Part shown: positions 1 to 7,030 of the stretch, piece after piece
Layout of the letters: each line of letters begins with the position of its first letter
How positions within the stretch are numbered: position 1 is the first letter of the stretch
NCBI RefSeq assembly: GCF_040649515.1
Contig: NZ_JBEZFP010000127.1
Coordinates: 1-27,117 of the forward strand
Direction: 5' to 3'
DNA from: Yinghuangia elevatio
GTDB lineage: Bacteria; Actinomycetota; Actinomycetes; Streptomycetales; Streptomycetaceae
Length of the DNA stretch: 27,117 nucleotides
Program-made: the position numbers and the translations under genes
The notes under the pieces: model-generated
Databases searched by the model: none
The model's input: only the letters and a program-made list of their open reading frames with translations
What the model was told of the DNA's origin: nothing

Positions 1-201
1 GACGTCCGCGACCGGGACGCGGACGGCCCCGGGGACCGCGCGGGCCACCGCGTCCAACGTGCCCTCACCGCCGTCCGCCATGGGCAGGACGACCGCCTCG
101 TCGTGCGGCCGGGCGACGAGCCATCCCGCGGCGAGCGCCTCGGCGGCTGCTTCTGCGTCGATACTGCCTTTGAACGCGTCGGGGGCGAAGACCACGCGCA
201 T
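1..201 (-). CDS. glycerate kinase, N-terminal part (cut by window edge)
   Basis: Reading the minus strand from the ATG at 199-201 gives 67 codons without a stop, running off the left edge. The protein begins MRVVFAPDAFKGSIDAE and contains PMADGGEGTLDAV. These match the two N-terminal signatures of the GlxK/GarK glycerate kinase family (D-[AS]-FKGS and P-[ML]-ADGGEGT). Family members phosphorylate D-glycerate to a phosphoglycerate with ATP in the cytoplasm. The full protein is usually about 370-380 residues, so roughly 300 C-terminal residues lie outside the window. The gene follows the isomerase gene (stop at 294-296) after 92 bp on the same strand and is probably the last or a late gene of that operon. 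No good Shine-Dalgarno sits directly before the ATG; GAGAGG is about 12 bp away. If co-transcribed, it suggests that the pathway upstream yields glycerate or a compound reduced to it. Confidence 0.85.
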   Translation of the reverse strand, partial: MRVVFAPDAFKGSIDAEAAAEALAAGWLVARPHDEAVVLPMADGGEGTLDAVARAVPGAVRVPVADV

Positions 202-293
202 GGGACTCGGTCGCCTCTCGGTTGGGGGACGGTGCATGGCCATGGGGTCGCCGCGCGGGTGGATTCGGTGTCGGCGAGCCGTGGTCGTAGGCG

Positions 294-1199
294 CTACACC
301 ACGTGCTCGACGTACCGCCGCTTCATCGTTGCCACCACCGCGTCCTGGTCGGCGGCCCAGACGTCGGCGTTGAAGATCTCCACCTCGATGTCGCCCTGGT
401 AGCCCGCGGCGTGGACCAGATGGGTGATCGCGCGGAAGTCGATCACGCCGTCGCCCATCATGCCGCGGGCCAGCAGGTTGTCGGCCGGCATGGGGAGGAT
501 CCAGTCGCAGACCTGGAAGGACGCGATGCGGTCGGCGGCCCGCGCGATGGCTTGGGGCAGTTGGGGATCCCACCACACGTGGAACGTGTCCACCACTACG
601 CCGACTTGCGCTGCCGGGTGCGCCTGGGCGAGGTCGATCGCCTGGTCGAGGGTGGAGAGGACGGCGCGGTCGGCGCAGTACATCGGGTGCAGCGGTTCCA
701 GCGCCAAGCGCACGCCGTGCCGGCCCGCGTACGGCGCCAGTTCCGCCAGCGCGTCGGCGACGCGTTCCCGTGCGGCGGTCAGGTCCCGGTCTCCGTCGGG
801 CAGGCCGCCGACGACCAGCACAAGGCAGGGCGCGCCGACTTCGGCAGCCTCCTCGATCGCGCGCCGGTTGTCCGCCAACGCCTCGGCCCGTGGCGCTGGT
901 TCGCGTGCGGTCAGGAACCCGCCTCGGCACAGCGACGAGATGCGCAGGCCCGCGTCGCGGACGATGCGTGCCGCCTCGGCGGCCCCTGTCTCGGCGACCT
1001 TGTCGCGCCACAGGCCGATCGACGGCACTCCCGCGCGAACGCAGCCGTCGACCGCCTCGCGCAGTGACCACCCGCGGGTCGTCCACTGGTTCAGTGAGAG
1101 CCGGGCCAGCCGCGGATCACCCGGCGGAGGCGTGGGCACGCGCGCGGGCTGACCGCTGGGGACGTCGACGGCGGATGCGGAAGGGGAGTCGGCGCTCAT
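294..1199 (-). CDS. sugar phosphate isomerase/epimerase-type TIM barrel (AP endonuclease 2 fold)
   Basis: This 301-residue cytoplasmic protein has the Xylose isomerase-like TIM-barrel / AP_endonuc_2 pattern. Candidate metal ligands are visible in order: Glu168 in LALEPLHP, Asp204 and His207 in VVVDTFHVWW, and Glu274 in DIEVEIFN. Family members isomerise, epimerise or dehydrate keto-sugars, hydroxypyruvate or inosose using a divalent metal. The first 30 or so residues are Pro/Ser rich and outside the fold. The ATG (1197-1199) overlaps the stop of the DUF993 gene by 4 bp (ATGA), so translation is probably coupled and the start is well supported. The gene sits in a dehydrogenase-DUF993-isomerase-glycerate kinase operon. 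Hydroxypyruvate isomerase is one possibility given the glycerate kinase next door, but sequence alone does not identify the substrate. Confidence 0.85.
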   Translation of the reverse strand: MSADSPSASAVDVPSGQPARVPTPPPGDPRLARLSLNQWTTRGWSLREAVDGCVRAGVPSIGLWRDKVAETGAAEAARIVRDAGLRISSLCRGGFLTAREPAPRAEALADNRRAIEEAAEVGAPCLVLVVGGLPDGDRDLTAARERVADALAELAPYAGRHGVRLALEPLHPMYCADRAVLSTLDQAIDLAQAHPAAQVGVVVDTFHVWWDPQLPQAIARAADRIASFQVCDWILPMPADNLLARGMMGDGVIDFRAITHLVHAAGYQGDIEVEIFNADVWAADQDAVVATMKRRYVEHVV

Positions 1200-2371
1200 C
1201 CGTGCACCCCCGTGACGGTGAGCAGCGTCCGCATTCGTGCGAGTGCCAGGTCGGGGTCAGGGAACAGCCCAGCTGCGTCCGCGAGTTGGTACGCCTTGGC
1301 CAGGTGGGGGAGAGAGCGTGCCGATTGCGCGCCGTTGACCATGACGAAGGCGTCCTGGAGCCCGGCCAGCCAGGCCAGGAACACGATGCCGGTCTTGTAG
1401 TGGTAGGTCGGCGTGCCGAAGAGGTGCCTGGACAGGGGCACCGTGGGCGCGAGGAGCCCGGTGTAGGTGTCCAGGTCGTCCGAGTCCAGGGCGCGCAGCG
1501 CGCCTGCGGCGACCGGGGCGATGGCGTCGAAGATGCCGAGCAGCGCGTGGCTGAACCGTCCGTCGGCGCCGCGGATCAGCTCCGGGTAGTGGAAGTCGTC
1601 GCCGGTGTAGAGCCTCACGCCGTCGGGGAGTTCGGCGCGGAGCCGCACCTCGTGGTCGCGGTCGAGCAGCGAGACTTTCACCCCGTCGACGCGGTCGGCA
1701 TGGGCGCGGATCACGTCCAGGAAGGTGCTGGTCGCCGTGTCGATGTCGGCGCTGCCCCAATAGCCGGCCATCGCCGGGTCGAAGACCTCGCCCAGCCAGT
1801 GCAGGACGACCGGACGGCGCACCTGACCGAGCAGCGTCCCGTACACCCGGTGATAGTCGTCGGCTCCCGACGCCGCCGCGGCGAGCTGCCGCGAGGCCAT
1901 CACGACGGCTTTCGCGCCGGACTCCTCGACGAGCGCGAGCTGTTCGCCGTATGCCTCGATCACCTGGTCGACCATGAGCACCGCGTCGGCGTGGTCGGTC
2001 CCGGCGCCGCAGGCGAGCAGGTCGTACGGCTCGCCGTGAGCCCGTGCCTCGTTCGCGCTGCGCCGGATCAGTTCGGCGGTCGCGGGCCAGTCCAACCCCA
2101 TGTTGCGCTGTGCGGTGTCCATCGCGTCCGCCACCGCGAACCCGTGCGACCACAGGTGCCGGCGAAAGGCCAGCGTCGCGTCCCAGTCCAGGCTTGCGGG
2201 CAGGCCGGGGGCGTGTGCGGCGAGCGGATCGGCGACCACGTGGGCGGCGGCGTAGGCGGTACGCGAATGAAACGGCGGCCCGCCCGGGGCCGCGCCCAGA
2301 TAGACGCCCTTGGGCGTGAACGGCTCCAAGGCGCCGTTCTCGCCAGGCAGAAGGATGCGGGAGGTGGTCAC
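1196..2371 (-). CDS. DUF993 family protein (DHDPS/N-acetylneuraminate lyase-like aldolase)
   Basis: This 391-residue protein matches the DUF993 branch of the dihydrodipicolinate synthase/N-acetylneuraminate lyase superfamily. The N-terminal half contains AAHVVADPLAAH and LDWDATLAFRRHLWSHG, typical of DUF993. Lys232 in DGVKVSLLD fits the Schiff-base lysine of class I aldolases (usual motif GxK). The YTGDDFHYPE stretch fits the later barrel strand. The usual Tyr of the Y-N-x-P motif is not obvious; the equivalent stretch reads LHWLGEVFDP. DHDPS relatives form or break a C-C bond next to a 2-oxo acid, so a retro-aldol step on an oxidised sugar is the likely role (inference). Start GTG (2371-2369) overlaps the TGA of the upstream dehydrogenase by 4 bp, and the stop overlaps the next gene by 4 bp. 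A longer open frame upstream is only a shadow of the dehydrogenase gene. Confidence 0.85.
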   Translation of the reverse strand: MTTSRILLPGENGALEPFTPKGVYLGAAPGGPPFHSRTAYAAAHVVADPLAAHAPGLPASLDWDATLAFRRHLWSHGFAVADAMDTAQRNMGLDWPATAELIRRSANEARAHGEPYDLLACGAGTDHADAVLMVDQVIEAYGEQLALVEESGAKAVVMASRQLAAAASGADDYHRVYGTLLGQVRRPVVLHWLGEVFDPAMAGYWGSADIDTATSTFLDVIRAHADRVDGVKVSLLDRDHEVRLRAELPDGVRLYTGDDFHYPELIRGADGRFSHALLGIFDAIAPVAAGALRALDSDDLDTYTGLLAPTVPLSRHLFGTPTYHYKTGIVFLAWLAGLQDAFVMVNGAQSARSLPHLAKAYQLADAAGLFPDPDLALARMRTLLTVTGVHG

Positions 2372-3534
2372 GCGCCGTCCCCGATCCGCGGCAGTTGCAC
2401 GCGGCGGCCCTCGGCGGAGGACAGGAGTCCGCTCTCGGCGAGGCGTACGCCGCGCGCTCCCGCAAAGAAGTCGTACGGGAAAGGCTCGTCGGCGACCACG
2501 TGCCGGACGAACTGCTCCCACTGCACTTTGAATCCGTTGTCGAAGCCCGCGTCGCCCGCGTTGTCGGGCACCTCCTGCCACTGGTCGCGGAAGTTCTCGG
2601 TCACCGGAAGGTCCGGATTCCACACGGGAGTCGGCGTGGCCGAGCGGTGTTGGACACGGCAGCGGCGGAGCCCGGCCACCGCGCTGCCCTCGGTGCCGTC
2701 CACCTGGAACTCCACGAGTTCGTCGCGGTTGACGCGCACCGTCCACGACGAATTGATCTGCGCGATGATCCCGCCCTCCAGCTCGAAGAAGGCGTAGGCG
2801 GCGTCGTCGGCGGTCGCCTCGTACGCCGCGCCGTGCTCGTCCCACCGTGTCGGAATGTGGGTGACCGCCTTGGCGGTGACCGCCTCGACGCGGCCGAACA
2901 GGTTCTCCAGGACGTACGACCAGTGGCAGAACATGTCGATGACGATGCCGCCGCCGTCCTGGGACCGGTAGTTCCAGCTCGGGCGCTGCGCGGACTGCCA
3001 GTCGCCCTCGAAGACCCAGTAGCCGAACTCGCCGCGCACCGAGAGGATCCGGCCGAAGAAGCCGCCGTCGATCAGCCTGCGCAGCTTGAGCAGGCCGGGC
3101 AGGAACAGTTTGTCCTGCACGACGCCGTGCTTGATGCCTGCCGTCTCGGCGGCGTGTGCGAGGCCCAGGGCGGCGTCGAAGCTCTCGGCGGTGGGCTTCT
3201 CGGTGTACACGTGCTTGCCGGCGGCGATCGCCGCGTGGATTGCGGCCTCCCGAGCGGGGGTGACCTGGGCGTCGAAATACACCGAGTTGGCCGGGTCGGC
3301 GAGTGCGGTGTCCAGGTCCGTGGTCCACGAGGCGATGTCGTGCCGCTCGGCCATCGTGCTCAGCTTGGCCGCGTCGCGGCCGACCAGTACCGGTTCGAGG
3401 ACCACGCGCGAACCGTCGGGGAGGGCGACGCCGCCTTGCTCGCGGATCGCCAGCACCGAGCGGACGAGATGCTGGCGGTAGCCCATCCGGCCGGTGACGC
3501 CGTTCATCACGACGCCGAGTGTGTGCGTGGTCAT
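2368..3534 (-). CDS. Gfo/Idh/MocA family sugar dehydrogenase
   Basis: This 388-residue NAD(P)-dependent oxidoreductase starts at the ATG at 3534-3532, preceded by GAGAGGA five bases away. The N-terminal Rossmann fold shows NGVTGRMGYRQH (residues 11-22). The family signature HVYTEKPTAE puts the catalytic Lys at 113. GGGIVIDMFCHW gives the Asp200/His204 pair of the second catalytic motif, and the C-terminal half is the usual beta-sheet domain. Family members oxidise a sugar or cyclitol hydroxyl to a keto group, often at C1, C2 or C3. It is the first gene of an overlapping operon with DUF993 and TIM-barrel partners. Its promoter carries a perfect palindromic LacI-type operator, so it is probably induced by the substrate or a derivative. 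The exact sugar cannot be read from sequence. Confidence 0.9.
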   Translation of the reverse strand: MTTHTLGVVMNGVTGRMGYRQHLVRSVLAIREQGGVALPDGSRVVLEPVLVGRDAAKLSTMAERHDIASWTTDLDTALADPANSVYFDAQVTPAREAAIHAAIAAGKHVYTEKPTAESFDAALGLAHAAETAGIKHGVVQDKLFLPGLLKLRRLIDGGFFGRILSVRGEFGYWVFEGDWQSAQRPSWNYRSQDGGGIVIDMFCHWSYVLENLFGRVEAVTAKAVTHIPTRWDEHGAAYEATADDAAYAFFELEGGIIAQINSSWTVRVNRDELVEFQVDGTEGSAVAGLRRCRVQHRSATPTPVWNPDLPVTENFRDQWQEVPDNAGDAGFDNGFKVQWEQFVRHVVADEPFPYDFFAGARGVRLAESGLLSSAEGRRVQLPRIGDGA

Positions 3535-3661
3535 GGGTTCCTCTCGAACAGGAGAAGGCGCGGTACGTGGGTCGACGCGCCGGTTTCGGGGAGCGCACGC
3601 GCCGCTCGAAGGCGGGCGCCACGGCTTCACGGGGCCGCATCGTGGCACGGTGACCCACATC

Positions 3662-3677
3662 GGGAAAGCGCTTTCCC
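3662..3677. promoter_or_regulatory. LacI-type operator, copy 1 (perfect palindrome)
   Basis: GGGAAAGCGCTTTCCC is a perfect 16-bp palindrome with the central CG typical of LacI-family operators. It lies just downstream of the -10 box of the minus-strand catabolic operon, across the predicted transcription start, where binding would block initiation. The same core recurs at 3782-3797 and 8046-8061. Binding by the adjacent LacI-family protein is inferred. Confidence 0.85.
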
Positions 3678-3679
3678 AA

Positions 3680-3708
3680 AACGTAGAGCGCCCGGCGGAT
3701 GCGGTCAA
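3680..3708 (-). promoter_or_regulatory. promoter of the dehydrogenase-DUF993-isomerase operon
   Basis: On the minus strand, TTGACC (3708-3703) and TACGTT (3685-3680) are separated by 17 bp, a good sigma-70/HrdB-type match. Transcription would begin about 3673, inside the operator at 3662-3677, giving a leader of about 140 nt before the ATG at 3534. The 11 bases GCGGTCAAGAG around the -35 box recur exactly at the promoter at 8069-8098. Confidence 0.65.
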
Positions 3709-3779
3709 GAGAAGAGCCGAGAAGACAGCCAAGTTCACCGTGGAGTCCGTGCTCTTCGAAGCACTGATCGGGCATCTTC

Positions 3780-3808
3780 TTGGGAATGCGCTTTCCCATG
3801 GATAGTCT
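3780..3808 (+). promoter_or_regulatory. promoter of the lacI-type gene, predicted leaderless
   Basis: TTGGGA (3780-3785) and TAGTCT (3803-3808) are 17 bp apart. The expected start point falls at about 3815, exactly the GTG start codon. No Shine-Dalgarno is present between them, so the mRNA is probably leaderless. The operator at 3782-3797 fills the spacer, which implies autorepression. Confidence 0.5.
3782..3797. promoter_or_regulatory. LacI-type operator, copy 2
   Basis: GGGAATGCGCTTTCCC differs at one base from the perfect palindrome at 3662-3677. It sits between the -35 and -10 boxes of the regulator gene. The two centres are 120 bp apart in the divergent intergenic region, which would also allow looping between the two sites (inference). 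Confidence 0.8.
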
Positions 3809-3814
3809 GGTCTC

Positions 3815-4906
3815 GTGCCCACCACTGCCGCCGACGGCTCCGCTCCCGGACCTGGAGGTCCCACGCCCCGGCCCGCGGGCCCTGTCACGCTCCAGCAGGT
3901 CGCCGACCTCGCCGGAGTCTCGCCGGCCACGGCATCGCGGGCACTGCACGGAAGCACCGGCAGCCGCGTCGTCGGCGAGCAGCTGCGTGAGAAGGTCCTC
4001 GCCGCGGCCCGCGAACTGCGGTACGTCTCCAACGCCCCCGCGCAGGCGCTCGCCCGCTCGACGACGTCACTGGTGGGTGTGGTGGTCCACGACGTCGCCG
4101 ACCCCTATTTCGCGGCCATCAGTGCCGGGGCAATGGGCGTGGCGCGCGAGCACGGGCTCCTGGTGATGCTGGCCGCGACGTTCCGCAGTCCCGAACTCGA
4201 ACTCGACTACCTGGCCCGGCTGCGCGCCCAGCGCGCTCGCGCCGTCATCCTGTCCGGCAGTGGCTTCGCCGACCGCAGCTACACCAGTCGGCTCGCCGCG
4301 GAGGTTGAGTCCTACCGCGCCGACGGGGGCCATGTGGTCACCATCGGGCCCCACGGCATTGACACCGACTCCGTCAATCCCGCCAACCGCGCGGGCGCCG
4401 CTCTCGCGGTGCGGCACCTGCACGGGCTCGGCCACCGCCGGTTCGGCGTGGTCTCCGGCCCGCGCTCGCTGACCGGCGTACGCGACCGGCTGGACGGCGC
4501 GCGCCGTCAATTGCGTTCCCTGGACATCGCGTTGCCTCCGGCGAACATCGTCGACGGAGGTTTCGCCCGGGACGAGGCGCGGGGCGCCACGCGGGCCCTC
4601 TTCAGCCGCGCTCCCGACGTGACAGCAGTCGTGGTGCTGAACGACGTCATGGCGGCGGGAGTGCTCGCCGCCCTGCGCGACGACCTCGGCCTGCGCGTAC
4701 CGGAGCAGGTATCGGTGGTGGGCTTCGACGACCTGCCGTTCGCCGCCGACCTCCACCCCGCGCTGACGACCGTGCGACTGCCCTTGACGGAGATCGGTGC
4801 GCAGGCCATGGAGATGATCCTGACCGGCCCCACGATCGCACCCCGTGCGGTCGCCGTCGACGGAGAACTGGTGGTCAGGGGGAGCACGGCTCACGTCAGG
4901 CGGTGA
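3815..4906 (+). CDS. LacI family transcriptional regulator
   Basis: This 363-residue protein has a Pro/Ala-rich N-terminal tail, then a LacI helix-turn-helix at about residues 24-46 (VTLQQVADLAGVSPATASRA). The hinge region follows, and from about residue 70 a periplasmic-binding-protein-like sensor domain (SLVGVVVHDVADPYFAAI; later VPEQVSVVGFDDLPFAADLHP). This is the standard architecture of a sugar-responsive repressor. The GTG start at 3815 is chosen because it begins the conserved frame and coincides with the predicted start point of a leaderless transcript. The gene diverges from the dehydrogenase operon, and its 3' end overlaps the convergent DUF2264 gene by 11 bp. Three matching palindromes near it make it the likely repressor of both neighbouring operons and of itself. 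The effector is unknown, presumably a sugar intermediate of this pathway. Confidence 0.92.
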   Translation: MPTTAADGSAPGPGGPTPRPAGPVTLQQVADLAGVSPATASRALHGSTGSRVVGEQLREKVLAAARELRYVSNAPAQALARSTTSLVGVVVHDVADPYFAAISAGAMGVAREHGLLVMLAATFRSPELELDYLARLRAQRARAVILSGSGFADRSYTSRLAAEVESYRADGGHVVTIGPHGIDTDSVNPANRAGAALAVRHLHGLGHRRFGVVSGPRSLTGVRDRLDGARRQLRSLDIALPPANIVDGGFARDEARGATRALFSRAPDVTAVVVLNDVMAAGVLAALRDDLGLRVPEQVSVVGFDDLPFAADLHPALTTVRLPLTEIGAQAMEMILTGPTIAPRAVAVDGELVVRGSTAHVRR

Positions 4907-6908
4907 AAACCGTTCCGTCCGGCAGCCGCACCGCTGCCGTGCCGTCGGCCGCCACCTCGGCGCGGCACGTCGCGGCCAGCGCGTCGGGGTGGACGGGGTC
5001 ACCCGAAAGCACGACGAGTGTGACGAAGACTCCGATGGCATCCCGGACAACATCGCCGTACAGAACGGGAACGGCGGAACAGGACCCGAAGGCGTTCGCC
5101 CCCACATTGTGCGCCACCTCGGCGCGCTGCCAGCCGTGCAGGCCGACGACCACGCTGTGCACGCCGTCCGAGATACGGGCACCGGCCCACGGGACGCCCC
5201 CCGCAGCCACGAGGTCGGCCTGGTGTCCTGCCGCATCGTCCTCCAATATGTCGGCATCACCAGCCCACGTGTGCGTTCCGGTGTAGTCGACCGGAGGACG
5301 CGCGTCGGCCACCGAGTAACCCCCCTCGCGCACTTCGACTGCCACACCCGCTGCCGCACCCGTCAGGTCGACCCGGTGCACCCGGACCTCCCACGGTCCG
5401 TGCGCGAACGACGTCGTCTCCACCGTCACTTCGCGCCCGTCGGCGGCAGCGTCGACATCCCGTGCGCCGGCCACCGAGATCGGTGCCGTGTGTCGGGACG
5501 CCGCACCGCGCTCCGTGACGCGGACCGGTTCGATCCGCCGACGCCGCGTCGGCGTCCCGTCCGCGCCGAGCACGGCGAAATGGTTGTCGAGGGCGCGAGC
5601 CCATGCGCCGGCCGCCGCGTCGGGCGCGGTCCGAGTGGAGTACGCGAGCTTGCTGTAGTGGGGATCGTCGACCTGCGGTGCGGGCGCCGGGTAGTTGTAG
5701 TCGCTGCCGTGGTTGAGCAGGCGGACGATGCCGTCGTCGCGCGTGCCGTGCAGCAGCCAACCCGGCTCGGGCAGGGCGAGGCGGGTGTCCGACTCCTCGA
5801 CCGGCAGCGCGGCCTCGGTCGCCGTCCATACCGGGTGCTCGGCCGGGAGTAGCAGACCGAGAAAACCCTTCGATGCCCAGTAGGGCGACGCCGGGCCCGA
5901 GTACGGCTGGGTCGCGGGCAGGAACGGTTCATACCAGCCGAGGCCGAGCAGCCCGCGTTCATCCGGCACCCCGCGCTCGACGAAGTGCCGCAGCGCGCCG
6001 GACGCGATGCGCCGAGTCAGGCCCGGGTCGAGCGGAGTGGCGTCGGCGAGCGCCCCCACCCACACCGGCGTCACGGCGGCGAAGCGATACGTCAGGGATC
6101 GCCCCTGGTGCATGGGCGCTCCATCCGCGCCGAAGAAGTACGGGTATGCGGCGAGGAGTTCTGTCAGGCGCTCGCGGTGCACCCGTACGCGTTCCGGGTC
6201 CGCTCCGGCGCCGGCGATGCGCGCCCAGAGCAGCGGATACAGGTGCAGGGCCCAGCCGTTGTAGTAGTCGAAATGGCGTCCGGGGCCGTCGGTGTACCAC
6301 CCGTTGCCGCGGTACCAGTCGTCGAGCCGGTCCAGGCCTTCGTCGATGGCGTCCTGGTCGTGCGGCGCCCCGACCGAGGCGAGGAACTGCTCGGTCACGA
6401 CCTTGAACAGCCGCCAGTTGTTGTCCGGGACGGCCTTGCCGCGGAAGGCGGAGAGCCAGTCGACCAGGTTGGCGCGCACCTTGTCGTCCAGCCGGTCCCA
6501 CAACCACGGGCGGGTCTCGTGCAGGCCGATGACGATCGAGGCGGCCTCGACGAGCTGCTGGGTCATGTCGCCCATGAGCGGCCAGGCCTCGTCACTCGCG
6601 GGGTCGGTGCCCGCGTCGAGTCCGGCGGCGTAGCGCTCGACCAGGTCGGGGACCGCTCCCTGAGCGCCGGCGATCCGGAAGGCGGCGAGCAGGAACGTGC
6701 GGGCGTATCCCTCCAGTCCGTCCGCGTGCACACCCGCGCCGCCGGTGCGTCCGGGCAGCCGGTATTGGGCCAGGCGCGGGCTCGCGTACGGCAGTACGCC
6801 CGCCAGCAGCCGGTCCGCGACCGCCTCCCAGTGGGCGCGGGTCCAGCCGGTGCGCGGGGAGACCAGGCGGTCCATCGGCGGGAGCGGAAGGTAGGGCGGC
6901 ACGGCCAT
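4896..6908 (-). CDS. DUF2264 domain protein (possible glycoside hydrolase)
   Basis: This 670-residue protein starts at the ATG at 6908-6906, behind AGGACGG. The first 370 or so residues show the DUF2264 pattern: an alpha-helical, probably (alpha/alpha)-barrel region with DGLEGYARTFLLAAFR, NNWRLFKVVTEQFL, GWYTDGPGRHFDYYNGWALH and YPYFFGADG. The rest is beta-rich. No signal peptide is seen, so it should act in the cytoplasm. DUF2264 proteins occur in polysaccharide utilisation loci; from memory, the domain overlaps a CAZy family containing a beta-glucuronidase (GH154). That link is recollection and could not be checked. The gene follows a TIM-barrel isomerase gene (122 bp gap) in an operon with a LacI-type operator, supporting a role in releasing or processing the sugar fed to the dehydrogenase/aldolase operon. 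Its last 11 bp overlap the end of the lacI-type gene. Confidence 0.8.
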   Translation of the reverse strand: MAVPPYLPLPPMDRLVSPRTGWTRAHWEAVADRLLAGVLPYASPRLAQYRLPGRTGGAGVHADGLEGYARTFLLAAFRIAGAQGAVPDLVERYAAGLDAGTDPASDEAWPLMGDMTQQLVEAASIVIGLHETRPWLWDRLDDKVRANLVDWLSAFRGKAVPDNNWRLFKVVTEQFLASVGAPHDQDAIDEGLDRLDDWYRGNGWYTDGPGRHFDYYNGWALHLYPLLWARIAGAGADPERVRVHRERLTELLAAYPYFFGADGAPMHQGRSLTYRFAAVTPVWVGALADATPLDPGLTRRIASGALRHFVERGVPDERGLLGLGWYEPFLPATQPYSGPASPYWASKGFLGLLLPAEHPVWTATEAALPVEESDTRLALPEPGWLLHGTRDDGIVRLLNHGSDYNYPAPAPQVDDPHYSKLAYSTRTAPDAAAGAWARALDNHFAVLGADGTPTRRRRIEPVRVTERGAASRHTAPISVAGARDVDAAADGREVTVETTSFAHGPWEVRVHRVDLTGAAAGVAVEVREGGYSVADARPPVDYTGTHTWAGDADILEDDAAGHQADLVAAGGVPWAGARISDGVHSVVVGLHGWQRAEVAHNVGANAFGSCSAVPVLYGDVVRDAIGVFVTLVVLSGDPVHPDALAATCRAEVAADGTAAVRLPDGTVFTA

Positions 6909-7030
6909 GGGATCCGTCCTGGAGAGCGGGTGGCGGGAGAGGGGGTCGGCGAGTGCGGCCGCGTCGCGGCGTGAAGGGGGCGTCGTCGGGGAGCAATCGA
7001 TGTGTCGTGCGGTCCGCGGCGGATCAGTGG

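Noticed and set aside
770..2797. Long open frame on the plus strand opposite the isomerase, DUF993 and dehydrogenase genes
   Set aside because: It is Arg/Gly/Val rich with no recognisable domain and lies antisense to three well-supported genes; such frames are expected in very GC-rich DNA.
3535..3660. An earlier in-frame ATG (3660-3658) for the dehydrogenase
   Set aside because: It lies just after the operator, has no Shine-Dalgarno, and would add 42 residues without homology; the ATG at 3534 has GAGAGGA and begins the conserved fold.
1196..3949. Reading DUF993 as the end of a 917-residue fusion protein
   Set aside because: The upstream part is an Arg-rich out-of-frame shadow of the dehydrogenase gene; a GTG at 2371 overlapping the preceding stop is the natural start.
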